Of a stretch of DNA of 64,000 bases, positions 45,292-54,114 are shown in pieces. This stretch comes from Formosa sediminum (GTDB lineage: Bacteria > Bacteroidota > Bacteroidia > Flavobacteriales > Flavobacteriaceae): NCBI RefSeq assembly GCF_007197735.1, contig NZ_CP041637.1:2947001-3011000 (forward strand), in the 5' to 3' direction. A program made the position numbers and the translations under genes. The notes under the pieces are model-generated. The model was given only the letters and a program-made list of their open reading frames with translations. It searched no databases and had not been told where the DNA came from. Numbering within the stretch: the first letter of the stretch is position 1; every line of letters begins with the position of its first letter.

Positions 45292-45984
45292 CTAATCGTT
45301 TATTAAAGGTTTAATTACTTTTAAAAGTGTTTCTGCAACCAATTCAGACGATGCTGGGTTTTGTCCAGTAATTAAATTCCCATCGGTTACAACATGTACG
45401 CCCCAATCGTCTCCTTTAGAGTAGTGTCCTCCATTTTGTTTAAGCATGTCTTCAACTAAAAAAGGAACAACTTCAGTTAATTGCACAGCAGCTTCTTCAG
45501 AATTAGAGAACCCTGTTACATTTTTTCCTTTAACTAAAGGAAAACCCTCAACATTTTTTACATGTTTTAAAGCTGCTGGAGCGTGACACACAAATCCAAT
45601 AGGTTTTTTAGCTGCGTTAAATGTTTCTATTAATTTAATAGAAGTTTCATCGTTAGCTAAATCCCAAAGTGGTCCATGACCTCCAGGATAAAATACAGCT
45701 TCGTAATCTGCCGCATTAACAGTCGATAATTTAACTGTATTTGCTATTTCATTTTGAGCTACAGCATCTGTTTCAAAACGTTTAGTTGCAGCAGTGGCCA
45801 TATCTTCAGTAGCGCTATTTGGATCTATAGGTGCTTGTCCACCTTTTGGTGTTGCAATGGTGATTTCTGCGCCATTATCTAAAAGCGCATAATAAGGACT
45901 TGCAAATTCTTCAATCCAAAAACCAGTCTTTTTCCCTGTATCTCCTAATGTATCGTGAGATGTTAATACAAATAATATCTTCAT
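45292..45984 (-). CDS. type 1 glutamine amidotransferase domain protein (DJ-1/PfpI, Hsp31-like)
   Basis: A 230-residue DJ-1/PfpI superfamily protein. The acidic residue of the site is in GFWIEEFASPYY (near residue 22), and the nucleophile Cys is in GFVCHAPAALK (near 132), directly followed by the conserved His. These proteins act as glutathione-independent glyoxalases or protein deglycases/chaperones, detoxifying methylglyoxal. It is the last gene of a minus-strand stress cluster, 38 bases after the alcohol dehydrogenase. Confidence 0.9.
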   Translation of the reverse strand: MKILFVLTSHDTLGDTGKKTGFWIEEFASPYYALLDNGAEITIATPKGGQAPIDPNSATEDMATAATKRFETDAVAQNEIANTVKLSTVNAADYEAVFYPGGHGPLWDLANDETSIKLIETFNAAKKPIGFVCHAPAALKHVKNVEGFPLVKGKNVTGFSNSEEAAVQLTEVVPFLVEDMLKQNGGHYSKGDDWGVHVVTDGNLITGQNPASSELVAETLLKVIKPLIND

Positions 45985-46022
45985 AATGTGATGTTTTAAG
46001 TTAAAAGCATATGTCTGCTTAA

Positions 46023-47183
46023 TTAATAGACCATGTGAACAATATTTTCAACATCTTCTGGCGTTAATGATTTATGTTCCCCTAAACCTAGCCAACCACG
46101 CTCTGTAAAGCGTTTAGAAATAATTTCGGCAGTACCATCAAAATCTTCAGTGTATTTAGACAGTTTTGTTTCAATACCCATCTGATTAAAAAATGATTCT
46201 GTTTTTTCTATTGCTGCATAAGCCTTATCTTCTACAGAGCCTTCGGTTATATTCCAAACACGTTCTGCATATTGTGCTAATTTTTCCTTTTTAGCTTCAA
46301 AATTATATTGATAATGACTTGGCGCAATTATAGCTAAAGTTCTAGCATGATCAATACCATATAATGCTGTTAATTCGTGCACCATTGCATGAACAGCCCA
46401 ATCTGTAGGCACTCCTTTTTGTATGAGACCGTTTAGAGCCATAGTACAGCTCCACATAAAATTAGATGCAGCATTATAATCTGAAGGATCTTTAACAACT
46501 GTTGGTGCAACTTCTAAAAGCGTATTCATGATACTTTCGGCGAAACGGTCTTGTAATAAAGCACCAGCAGGGTAGGTTAAATACTGTTCTAATACATGAG
46601 TAAAAGCATCTGTAATACCATTAACCAATTGGCGTTTTGGAACAGATTTTATTACCTGTGGATCTAGGATAGAAAACTGCGGAAATAATCCAGCACCTCC
46701 CATGCCTAATTTTTCTTGTGTTTTATTATTAGTTATAACAGCTCCCGAATTCATTTCAGATCCTGTAGCTGGAAGTGTTAAAACAGTTCCGAAAGGTAAT
46801 CCTTTTAATGTGGGTGTTCTATTTGCTAAAATATCCCAAGGTGTATCTCCTTTGTATAACGCAGCAGCAGACAGGAACTTTGTACCATCAATAACAGATC
46901 CGCCACCAACAGCTAATAAATAGGTAATATGTTTTTCTTTTATAACCTGTAGAGCTTCCATTAAGATTGAGTATTCTGGATTAGCAGGTATCCCACCAAA
47001 CTCAAAATGCGTAATGTCTTTTAAAGCAGCTTTTACTTGATTGTAAATGCCGTTTTTCTTGATACTTCCTCCTCCATATAACACCAATACTTTAGCATCA
47101 GTAGGTAATTCTTCGGCTAACTTTACGATAGTATCTCTACCGAAAATAATTTTAGTCGGATTCTTAAATTCAAAATTATTCAT
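46023..47183 (-). CDS. iron-containing alcohol dehydrogenase (YqhD-like)
   Basis: A 386-residue group III alcohol dehydrogenase similar to YqhD, an NADPH-dependent reductase of short aldehydes. The N-terminal FEFKNPTKIIFGRDTI, the nucleotide-binding GGGSVIDGTKF, LTLPATGSEMNSGAVI, and the metal-binding Asp/His residues in GITDAFTHVLEQYLT and IDHARTLAIIAPSH are present. In this cluster it fits a role in clearing reactive aldehydes alongside the DJ-1-like protein. Confidence 0.92.
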   Translation of the reverse strand: MNNFEFKNPTKIIFGRDTIVKLAEELPTDAKVLVLYGGGSIKKNGIYNQVKAALKDITHFEFGGIPANPEYSILMEALQVIKEKHITYLLAVGGGSVIDGTKFLSAAALYKGDTPWDILANRTPTLKGLPFGTVLTLPATGSEMNSGAVITNNKTQEKLGMGGAGLFPQFSILDPQVIKSVPKRQLVNGITDAFTHVLEQYLTYPAGALLQDRFAESIMNTLLEVAPTVVKDPSDYNAASNFMWSCTMALNGLIQKGVPTDWAVHAMVHELTALYGIDHARTLAIIAPSHYQYNFEAKKEKLAQYAERVWNITEGSVEDKAYAAIEKTESFFNQMGIETKLSKYTEDFDGTAEIISKRFTERGWLGLGEHKSLTPEDVENIVHMVY

Positions 47184-47260
47184 AATCCTTCGTTTTTTAA
47201 ATTATACTCCTATTTACTGTTGTTTGCAATCTGTATCTCTAGTATAAAATTGCTAGTATA

Positions 47261-47911
47261 TTATTTTAAGTCTTTTAACGCTTCAATAATTGCACTTGGT
47301 TCAGATCGTGTTCTATAATCTACATTTACGTAATTCCATTTTACAACACCATCTGTACCTAATATAAATGTTGCAGGAATAGGTAAAATATTACCGTTAC
47401 CGTTATTTATTTGCTCTAAATCAAGATTACGGTCTACACGCATATGTTCAGCTAAAAATTCTGGAACTTCCCAAGCTACACCGTATGCTTTAGCAACTTT
47501 TGCATCCTGGTCTGACAATACAGTAAATTCCATATTACTAATCTCGTCTTTACTTAAAGAACCATCCGGAACCTGTGGACTAATGGCTACAAGTGTTGCA
47601 CCTAACTCCTGAATCTCACCTAATTTAGCTTGTAAAGCTCTTAGCTGTAAATTACAATATGGACACCAACTTCCGCGGTAAAATGTAACTACAACTGGTC
47701 CTTCTGCTAATAAGTCTTCTAAATTTGTGACTGTACCTTTGGCGTTGGGCAAATTAAAACTTGGTGCTTTCTCACCAACTTTTATAGCTAATTTACCTTG
47801 CTCTAATGCTTTAGCTTTTTCAATAATCTCATCAACACCTTTCATAAAGTCCGGATTAGCTTGTCTACCGGCTTCAATTTTAGCGTCTGTTTGTGCTCTT
47901 AAATTTTCCAT
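47261..47911 (-). CDS. peroxiredoxin-like AhpC/TSA family protein
   Basis: A 216-residue thioredoxin-fold peroxidase-like protein. The first 45 residues form a helical lead. The core follows: KVGEKAPSFNLPNAKG, then VVTFYRGSWCPYCNLQLRALQ with the presumed peroxidatic Cys in CPYC, and VLSDQDAKVAKAYGV. It reduces peroxides, with the reductant unknown. It stands between the alcohol dehydrogenase and the MDR oxidoreductase genes, in the same direction. Confidence 0.9.
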   Translation of the reverse strand: MENLRAQTDAKIEAGRQANPDFMKGVDEIIEKAKALEQGKLAIKVGEKAPSFNLPNAKGTVTNLEDLLAEGPVVVTFYRGSWCPYCNLQLRALQAKLGEIQELGATLVAISPQVPDGSLSKDEISNMEFTVLSDQDAKVAKAYGVAWEVPEFLAEHMRVDRNLDLEQINNGNGNILPIPATFILGTDGVVKWNYVNVDYRTRSEPSAIIEALKDLK

Positions 47912-48051
47912 GTTTTAATGTGTGTTTTTTATTTTTAAGTCTTCCTGAAGTATGAATACAGAAGCATTTTTTATCATCTTCTTATCATCATAATCATTAT
48001 TCAAACTTCAGTCGAACACTTATACAATTACTAACTATGTATTAATTATAA

Positions 48052-49050
48052 TTATGCTTTTACTATCATTTTACCTTTATTCTTTCCACTAAAAAGATCT
48101 ATAAAAGCTTGTGGTGTATTTTCAAAACCTTCAACAATTGTTTCAGTATATTTTAATTTTCCTTCTGATAACCAACCTGATAATTGCGTCATGGCTTCTG
48201 GAAATTTTTCAGCATAATTAGAGACAATAAAACCTTGCATTAATGCACTATTTTTAACTAAAAAAGGTTGTACACTAAGTCCTTTTGGCAATTCGGTTTT
48301 GTTATATACTGAAATTGCTCCACAGATAATAATACGAGCAAAACGATTAATGCTAAACAGAGCTGCATCGGAAATTGGTCCGCCAACATTATCAAAATAC
48401 ACATCTATACCATCAGGACATGTGTCTTTAATTGCTTGTGCCATATCTTGCGTTGTGTTATAATTAATCACATCGTCAAATCCAAAATCAGATTTTAACA
48501 TGTCTACTTTTTCGTCTGTACCGGCAATACCTACAACGCGTAATCCAAGAATTTTCCCTATTTGTCCAACAACACTTCCAACTGCTCCTGCAGCACCAGA
48601 TACCAATAAGGTTTCTCTAGATTTAGGTTTACCTATTTCTTGTAGACCTAAAAAGGCTGTTAAACCCGTCATACCTATTACCCCTAAATAAGCGCTTAAA
48701 GGCGCACGGTCTGGACTAATTTTATTTAATCCCTCTCCATTAGATATTTGTTGTGTTTTCCACGCCAACATACCCGACACATAATCACCTTCTTTAAAGT
48801 TATTGTGTTTAGAGGCTTTAACCTGTGCTACAACACCAGAGGTAATAGGCTCGTTTAAGTTAAAAGGAGGTACGTACGATTTAGCATCGCTCATACGTCC
48901 TCTTAAATAAGGATCTACAGATATGTATTTGGTTTCTAATAACAGTTCGCCATCAGAAATACTTAATGTATTATCGTCTTTTTGAAATTCAAAATCTGAT
49001 AATTTAGGCGTTCCTTCTGGTCTGCTTTTTAATATGATAGTCTGATTCAT
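48052..49050 (-). CDS. NADP-dependent MDR oxidoreductase (CurA/PTGR-like)
   Basis: A 332-residue zinc-free medium-chain reductase. The N-terminal NQTIILKSRPEGTP and DPYLRGRMSDAKSY, and the Rossmann motif VSGAAGAVGSVVGQIGK match the leukotriene B4 dehydrogenase/CurA group, which reduces the alpha,beta double bond of enals and enones. That reaction fits the electrophile-defence setting. The nitroreductase gene precedes it by 11 bases. Confidence 0.92.
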   Translation of the reverse strand: MNQTIILKSRPEGTPKLSDFEFQKDDNTLSISDGELLLETKYISVDPYLRGRMSDAKSYVPPFNLNEPITSGVVAQVKASKHNNFKEGDYVSGMLAWKTQQISNGEGLNKISPDRAPLSAYLGVIGMTGLTAFLGLQEIGKPKSRETLLVSGAAGAVGSVVGQIGKILGLRVVGIAGTDEKVDMLKSDFGFDDVINYNTTQDMAQAIKDTCPDGIDVYFDNVGGPISDAALFSINRFARIIICGAISVYNKTELPKGLSVQPFLVKNSALMQGFIVSNYAEKFPEAMTQLSGWLSEGKLKYTETIVEGFENTPQAFIDLFSGKNKGKMIVKA

Positions 49051-49061
49051 AATTTAATGTT

Positions 49062-49694
49062 TTAATCTATTATTTTAAATAATTGAGCCGTACTTTTTCT
49101 TACTTTAACTTGATTAGCTAACCAATCATTTGTCTCATCTCTATAACCAATTGGTAATAAAATGGCACTTCGCAATCCTTGTTCTTTTAAGCCTAAAATG
49201 GCATCTACTGCATCAGGATCAAAACCTTCCATTGGTGTAGCATCTACACCTTCGTAAGCAGCAGCTGCAATTGCATAACCAAATGCGATATAGGCTTGTT
49301 TTGCGGCATGTGTAAAATTCTCTTCGGCATCTTTTTGCGGGTAAGTGTTTAACAACATTTGTCTGTAATTTTCGAACCCTTCATTTTCATAGCCACGTAC
49401 TTTATTAGTTAAATCGAAAACTTCATTAATGCGGTCTGCTGTATAAGTATCCCAAGCTGCAAATACTAATAAGTGAGAACAATCTGTAACTACAGATTGG
49501 TTCCAAGCCACAGGCTTAATTTGGGCTTTTATATCTGGATTAGTTACGACTAAAACTTCAAATGGTTGTAAACCACTAGAAGTAGGAGCTAAACGTATAG
49601 CTTCTAAAATACGATCTAATTTTTCTTGTGGTACAACTTCACCATTCATTGCTTTAGTAGCATATCTCCAATTTAATTTATCTAATAATTCCAT
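49062..49694 (-). CDS. NAD(P)H-dependent oxidoreductase, nitroreductase family
   Basis: A 210-residue FMN flavoprotein similar to NfsB. LNWRYATKAMNG, then RLAPTSSGLQPFEVLVV form the FMN-binding start, and DATPMEGFDPDAVDAILGL and LPIGYRDETND lie at the C-terminus. It reduces nitro compounds and quinones by two electrons. A paralogue lies at 62187-62846. It is 30 bases after the TetR gene and likely under its control. Confidence 0.92.
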   Translation of the reverse strand: MELLDKLNWRYATKAMNGEVVPQEKLDRILEAIRLAPTSSGLQPFEVLVVTNPDIKAQIKPVAWNQSVVTDCSHLLVFAAWDTYTADRINEVFDLTNKVRGYENEGFENYRQMLLNTYPQKDAEENFTHAAKQAYIAFGYAIAAAAYEGVDATPMEGFDPDAVDAILGLKEQGLRSAILLPIGYRDETNDWLANQVKVRKSTAQLFKIID

Positions 49695-49724
49695 GTGTAA
49701 TAATTTGTATTAATTAAGTGTTTT

Positions 49725-50303
49725 TTATAGTTTAATACTCGCCCAAGCGGCTTGGTAAGCTTCGTTTAAGTGTGCTGTAGTTATTTTAAAATCGCCTCGT
49801 TTATGTGCATTTAATAAAAAAGCCAAAGGGTAAATACTAAAAGCATATAAGAGTTGGTGGGAAAGTGGCTTAATTACCTGTTCTGCAATACCACGGTCCC
49901 ATAAATCGAGTAGGGGAGTTAAGTTTTTAATTCCATCTTGTCGGCTTGCTGTATCTATCATTGGTGTGTTTTCGCATTGTGATAAGAAAAACCCTTTCTC
50001 AATATCCTGTAATTTATAATCTGCCATACGTCTCCAAACCCTTTCAAAGCCAGACTCAACAGTTAGAGTGGGCGAATAAGTTTCGAAAGCATATTGCATA
50101 TATTCCGCTTTTACTTCTTTATAAACCTGATTTACTAAATCTTGCTTGTTTTCAAAATAAATGTAAATTGTAGCAGGAGACACGTTTGCCATTTTGGCTA
50201 TTTTAGACATGGGTGCCGCGTGAAATCCTTGGTTATTTACCAAATGAATGGTAGCTTTAACCAATGCTGCTCTTTTAATTTCACTTTTCTTTAAAACTGG
50301 CAT
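49725..50303 (-). CDS. TetR/AcrR family transcriptional regulator
   Basis: A 192-residue repressor. The N-terminal helix-turn-helix is clear: KRAALVKATIHLVNNQGF, MSKIAKMANVSPATIYIYFENKQDLV. The ligand-binding part has no recognisable specificity. The start at 50303 (MPVLKKSE) is chosen because a TACCTTTG promoter element (50322-50329) lies inside the longer frame. It is the first gene of the minus-strand stress cluster and probably controls itself and the oxidoreductases. Divergent from kdgK. Confidence 0.92.
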   Translation of the reverse strand: MPVLKKSEIKRAALVKATIHLVNNQGFHAAPMSKIAKMANVSPATIYIYFENKQDLVNQVYKEVKAEYMQYAFETYSPTLTVESGFERVWRRMADYKLQDIEKGFFLSQCENTPMIDTASRQDGIKNLTPLLDLWDRGIAEQVIKPLSHQLLYAFSIYPLAFLLNAHKRGDFKITTAHLNEAYQAAWASIKL

Positions 50304-50321
50304 GTTTTTTAATTTATGAGT

Positions 50322-50381
50322 CAAAGGTATAAAAAAAGAATAAACATTCATTTTTTAAGAATGAGTTTAAGATGAGTTTAA
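50322..50381 (-). promoter_or_regulatory. promoter and candidate operators of the tetR-led cluster
   Basis: On the minus strand TACCTTTG (50322-50329) is the -7 element. Upstream are TAAACATTCATTT (50341-50353), close to the palindrome at 4736-4751, and a 10-bp direct repeat ATGAGTTTAA (50361-50370 and 50372-50381). Any of these may be the TetR site. Confidence 0.45.
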
Positions 50382-50462
50382 CGTATTTCTTAATAGAAAC
50401 ATTTTAAATCATTTTAGGAAAGCATATATTTATCTGTTAAAAACAAAAACAAACTTTTAATA

Positions 50463-51467
50463 ATGAACAGAATAGTAACATTTGGCGAAGTCTTAATGCG
50501 CCTGTCTCCATTGGGGAATAAAAAAATGAAGCAAACCAACTTATTAGAATATTATTTTGGAGGAACAGAGATAAACGTATCAATTTCATTAGCGAACTTT
50601 GGGAATAAAGTAAAACACATTTCATGCGTGTCTGACGATTTTATAGGCGAAACCGCTGTTGGATATTTAAGACAGTACAATGTAGATACTAGAGATATAT
50701 ACAGAACAAACAGACCTTTAGGTATGTATTTTTTAGAAGTTGGAGCCGTAATGCGACCAAGTACAATTGCATATAACCGTTCTAATTCTGCATTTTCGGG
50801 AGTTACTCCAGATATGGTAGATTGGGAAAAAGCCCTAGCAAAAGGAAATTGGTTTCACTGGACAGGAATTACACCCGGATTATCTAGAGGCGCTTACGAA
50901 ACTTTAAAAGAAGGTTTAAAAGTCGCTAAAGCCAAAGGATTTACCATTTCCTCAGATCCGACATATAGAAGTGGTTTATGGAAATATGGTGTAGATCCTA
51001 AAGATGCTATTCAGGATTTAATGCAATATGTTACCATATTTATTGGAGGTGTTAATGAAATTAATGAAATTCTAGGCACAACATATGGTTACGATAACGA
51101 CGATTTTATTGCTGCTAGTAAAGCCTTAATTGAAAAATATCCAAATGTTGAAAAAGTATTTGATAAAATTAGAATTGCCATTAATGCATCTTGGCAAAAA
51201 ATTAAAGCCAGAATGTGGAATGGAGTAACATTTAAAGAAACCGAAGCTATAGAAATTACTCATATAGTAGACCGTATTGGGACTGGCGATGCCTTTGCAG
51301 CAGGAATAATTTACGGCTTATTAAACTACGACGATTTTAAAGCTATGGAATTTGCCAGCGCAGCTTGCGCATTAAAACACACATTTCCGGGAGATATTAA
51401 TTATGCCACAGTAAAAGATGTAGAACATTTATTATCTGGAAATACTGGCGGACGTGTGGTACGATAA
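50463..51467 (+). CDS. kdgK: 2-dehydro-3-deoxygluconokinase (PfkB family)
   Basis: A 334-residue PfkB-family sugar kinase. The start VTFGEVLMRLSPLG and the YFGGTEINVSISLANFG block are those of KDG kinases, which phosphorylate 2-keto-3-deoxygluconate from alginate or pectin breakdown. The C-terminal DRIGTGDAFAAGIIYGLL carries the catalytic Asp and anion hole. No KDPG aldolase gene is visible next to it. It is monocistronic and divergent from the TetR gene. Confidence 0.88.
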   Translation: MNRIVTFGEVLMRLSPLGNKKMKQTNLLEYYFGGTEINVSISLANFGNKVKHISCVSDDFIGETAVGYLRQYNVDTRDIYRTNRPLGMYFLEVGAVMRPSTIAYNRSNSAFSGVTPDMVDWEKALAKGNWFHWTGITPGLSRGAYETLKEGLKVAKAKGFTISSDPTYRSGLWKYGVDPKDAIQDLMQYVTIFIGGVNEINEILGTTYGYDNDDFIAASKALIEKYPNVEKVFDKIRIAINASWQKIKARMWNGVTFKETEAIEITHIVDRIGTGDAFAAGIIYGLLNYDDFKAMEFASAACALKHTFPGDINYATVKDVEHLLSGNTGGRVVR

Positions 51468-51904
51468 AATTAAAAGAGTGCGAGAGCATTCTTAATTTTC
51501 TATTTTACATAATATAAATTATAGAACATATTATAACAATTAACGGAATAGCGCATTTTTGAGCTATTTGACATAATTACAGATATAACAACACCCAAGT
51601 GTTTTATATCGGTAGTGATTATGTACAAGTTAATTGTGGGTTGTTAGAAGTTAATTATACGATTACAACTGTGTTCGAGCGTAGTCGAGAACAAACAAAC
51701 TATGCTAAAGCATTCGTGGTATCATACTTAATTACGCATTGTTTCCAGAATTGATTTAAACGATTACAACGTGATGGTTTATACTTATGTATAAATCGTG
51801 TATTTGGAAAATTGTGTTGGGAATTTTATTTTATTGGATTCTCGTGGATTAATATTTTTTTCTTTATGATAATTTTTATAATCTTTATTGTATTAAATCT
51901 GGAA
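51468..51904. other. intergenic region, no gene; repeat fragment
   Basis: A 437-base AT-rich stretch with no supported gene. It contains a fragment of the interspersed repeat family seen at 57.9-58.7 kb (GTGTTCGAGCGTAGTCGAGA at 51671-51690) and the word ACGATTACAAC twice (51659-51669 and 51770-51780). Confidence 0.5.
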
Positions 51905-54016
51905 TTAAATTAATTTATATCTGTCCGAACGCATTTTAAATGCTTTCTCACTTCCTTCCATCACATCACAAATCTCCTTCTTTATTTCTTCTCTTTCTAC
52001 TGTACCTGAATGTAAAACAGATGTGAATTGACTTTCAGAATCCATTGAGATAATATATTCAGCATCGCCGTTAACAGGAATATTTGCGTTATGGGTAACT
52101 ACAATAATTTGTCTACTACCTTTAGCTACTTTTAATCTATCTACTATTAAATCATAGACTAATCTATTATCTAAATCATCTTCTGGTTGGTCTAATAATA
52201 AAGGAATAGTTCCAAATGAAAGTAAAAAAGTTAATATTGCTGTAGTACGTTGTCCTGCGGAAGCAGTAGACAACGATTTAAACGTAATGGCGTTTTCAGG
52301 TTTATATTCTACAACTACTTCATCCTCTGGCATAAATAATTCTAATTCATCCATACCGGAATCAGTTATACTCTTAACAGCATTTTTAAAATGTCCACCA
52401 ACTATATCAGCATTATCATCAAAATAATTTTTTCGGAATACATCTTTTACTTCTTTTATTTTCTGTTCTACATTACCTTGAAAACATAACTCTTTTAGCT
52501 TTTTAATATCTTCTTCAAAAGATGTGTCTTTACCTATAATCTTACGGACTTGTAACTCGAAACTTGTTTGATTTCTGAAAGGTTTAATTTTTACTCTAAT
52601 TTTATCATCAGTTATATTATCATCGATAAACGTCTTACGTTTATCAGTTATATCTTTAGATAATTGAACAAATTCTTCCTGATATTTGGCTCTTTCCATA
52701 CGTTCTAAACGTTCTTTTCCTTTTATAATATCGAGTGCAATTAATTCTTCTTCCTTAACTTCAATATCTTTTGATATAGCTTCATATTGGTCTATGTTTT
52801 CTACGCCTTCTCCTTCAAGTTCAGCTTTCTTTACATTATAATTAGTTATCGCTGTAGTATATGCTTGCTTCCATTGTGAAGATGTTAATTTAGTTTCTAA
52901 ATCAGTTTTTATTTGTAATATAGATGTTATTAGTGCTTCATACTCCGTTGCTTTTGTAGATAGAGCTTCTTTTACTTCAGATAAAGTTGTTTTAATTTCT
53001 TCTCTATTACTTTCAGAAAAACTTACTTCATCTGGTTGTTCAATATCAAACTCCGTTTTTAGACCATCTAATTGATTAACTAATACTTGAATTTGTTCTT
53101 TATAATCGTTTAGTAATTTCTCTTCTTCCGCAAACGCTTTCTTTTCAGCCATTAATTCCTTAATACCTGCCTTATCTAAAGTCTCTAACTTCTTTTTTAA
53201 GTCATCAATATCAGTTATTAATTTAAGTCTTGATTTTAAACTTACTTGATGTGTTCTGATAGTGCTACAAGACTTCAAGAAATTCTCTTTAGCAACCTCC
53301 CTTTTATCCTTTAGTTGACTGATTTCCTCAACATTTAAATCAATTCTATCTAATAAAGCATTCGGGTCTTTTGAAATTTCAAATATTTGCTTTTGAGAAT
53401 ACTGTTCAAACTCTAAAAAGTTTAAGAACTCTTCATCCTCAATCTCTACCCAAACCCCTTCAACTAATTTATGTATTTTAATAGTTTGATTAAATGAAGA
53501 ATTTATTTTTGATGCTTTTACACGATATAAAAAGTCTTTACGAACAAACTCTACTTCAATGGTAGATACATCATTAAACATACCTATGGACTCTGTTCCT
53601 CTTACTTCATTCGTTTTATAGAAACTATTATGTTCTTTTACTAAATCAGCAAAATTCTCAAGATTACTTGTTCGGTTAAATACACCTCTAATAAACCTTA
53701 AAATACTTGATTTACCACTACCACGACCACCAATTATAGCATTTAATTGTGGATTGAAACCAATTTTAAAAGGTTCTGTTCCTGTTAATGTAGTATTTGT
53801 TATGGTTATTGATTTTATCCAAAATTCTGGCTTATCCGTTACGGAAGTTGCATCATTAAAATCATTAACTACTCTATGTGATGGTAATAAAAACGCTTGT
53901 CTTAATCCTTCTAAAGAAGGTGTTTCGTCCATTTTTATAAACGTGAATCTTGAACCAATACCATTTAAACCGTGTTTAGAATTTTTAGGTTCGTGTGGAT
54001 TATCTGAAAAAGTCAA
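51905..54016 (-). CDS. C-terminal AAA/SMC-like ATPase half of the TrlF-type gene
   Basis: The ATPase half, up to 703 residues when read from a TTG at 54016. FTFIKMDETPSLEGLRQAF is the family linker. Walker A is IIGGRGSGKSSILRF near residue 95, a long coiled coil spans about 250-460, and the ABC-like signature ASAGQRTT is followed by Walker B PLLLDQPEDDLDNRLV near 605 and a final VVTHNANIPV switch. It is open upstream to about 54173 without an ATG, so as it stands it is a remnant unless frameshifting or a TTG start is used. The first ATG is at 53935. Confidence 0.7.
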   Translation of the reverse strand: MTFSDNPHEPKNSKHGLNGIGSRFTFIKMDETPSLEGLRQAFLLPSHRVVNDFNDATSVTDKPEFWIKSITITNTTLTGTEPFKIGFNPQLNAIIGGRGSGKSSILRFIRGVFNRTSNLENFADLVKEHNSFYKTNEVRGTESIGMFNDVSTIEVEFVRKDFLYRVKASKINSSFNQTIKIHKLVEGVWVEIEDEEFLNFLEFEQYSQKQIFEISKDPNALLDRIDLNVEEISQLKDKREVAKENFLKSCSTIRTHQVSLKSRLKLITDIDDLKKKLETLDKAGIKELMAEKKAFAEEEKLLNDYKEQIQVLVNQLDGLKTEFDIEQPDEVSFSESNREEIKTTLSEVKEALSTKATEYEALITSILQIKTDLETKLTSSQWKQAYTTAITNYNVKKAELEGEGVENIDQYEAISKDIEVKEEELIALDIIKGKERLERMERAKYQEEFVQLSKDITDKRKTFIDDNITDDKIRVKIKPFRNQTSFELQVRKIIGKDTSFEEDIKKLKELCFQGNVEQKIKEVKDVFRKNYFDDNADIVGGHFKNAVKSITDSGMDELELFMPEDEVVVEYKPENAITFKSLSTASAGQRTTAILTFLLSFGTIPLLLDQPEDDLDNRLVYDLIVDRLKVAKGSRQIIVVTHNANIPVNGDAEYIISMDSESQFTSVLHSGTVEREEIKKEICDVMEGSEKAFKMRSDRYKLI

Positions 54017-54114
54017 TATTGCTAAATCGTTTTCTTTGGATAGCCTAACTGTATTATACCATTTTTTTGCAGTAGCTTCATCAATTGGTAATGGCGAGTT
54101 CTCGTAATAATCAT

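Noticed and set aside
50304-50351. Longer N-terminus of the TetR regulator.
   Set aside because: It overlaps the -7 promoter element at 50322-50329 and the family start is at MPVLKKSE.
51640-51790. Possible CRISPR remnant: ACGATTACAAC occurs twice and one copy has GTTGT/ACAAC-like ends.
   Set aside because: Only two short words 111 bases apart, with no repeated 30-47 base unit, no regular spacers and no cas genes nearby.
54016-54016. TTG at 54016 as a genuine start of the separate ATPase gene.
   Set aside because: The open frame and TrlF-like homology extend upstream of it to the 5-bp duplication, so it is an internal codon.
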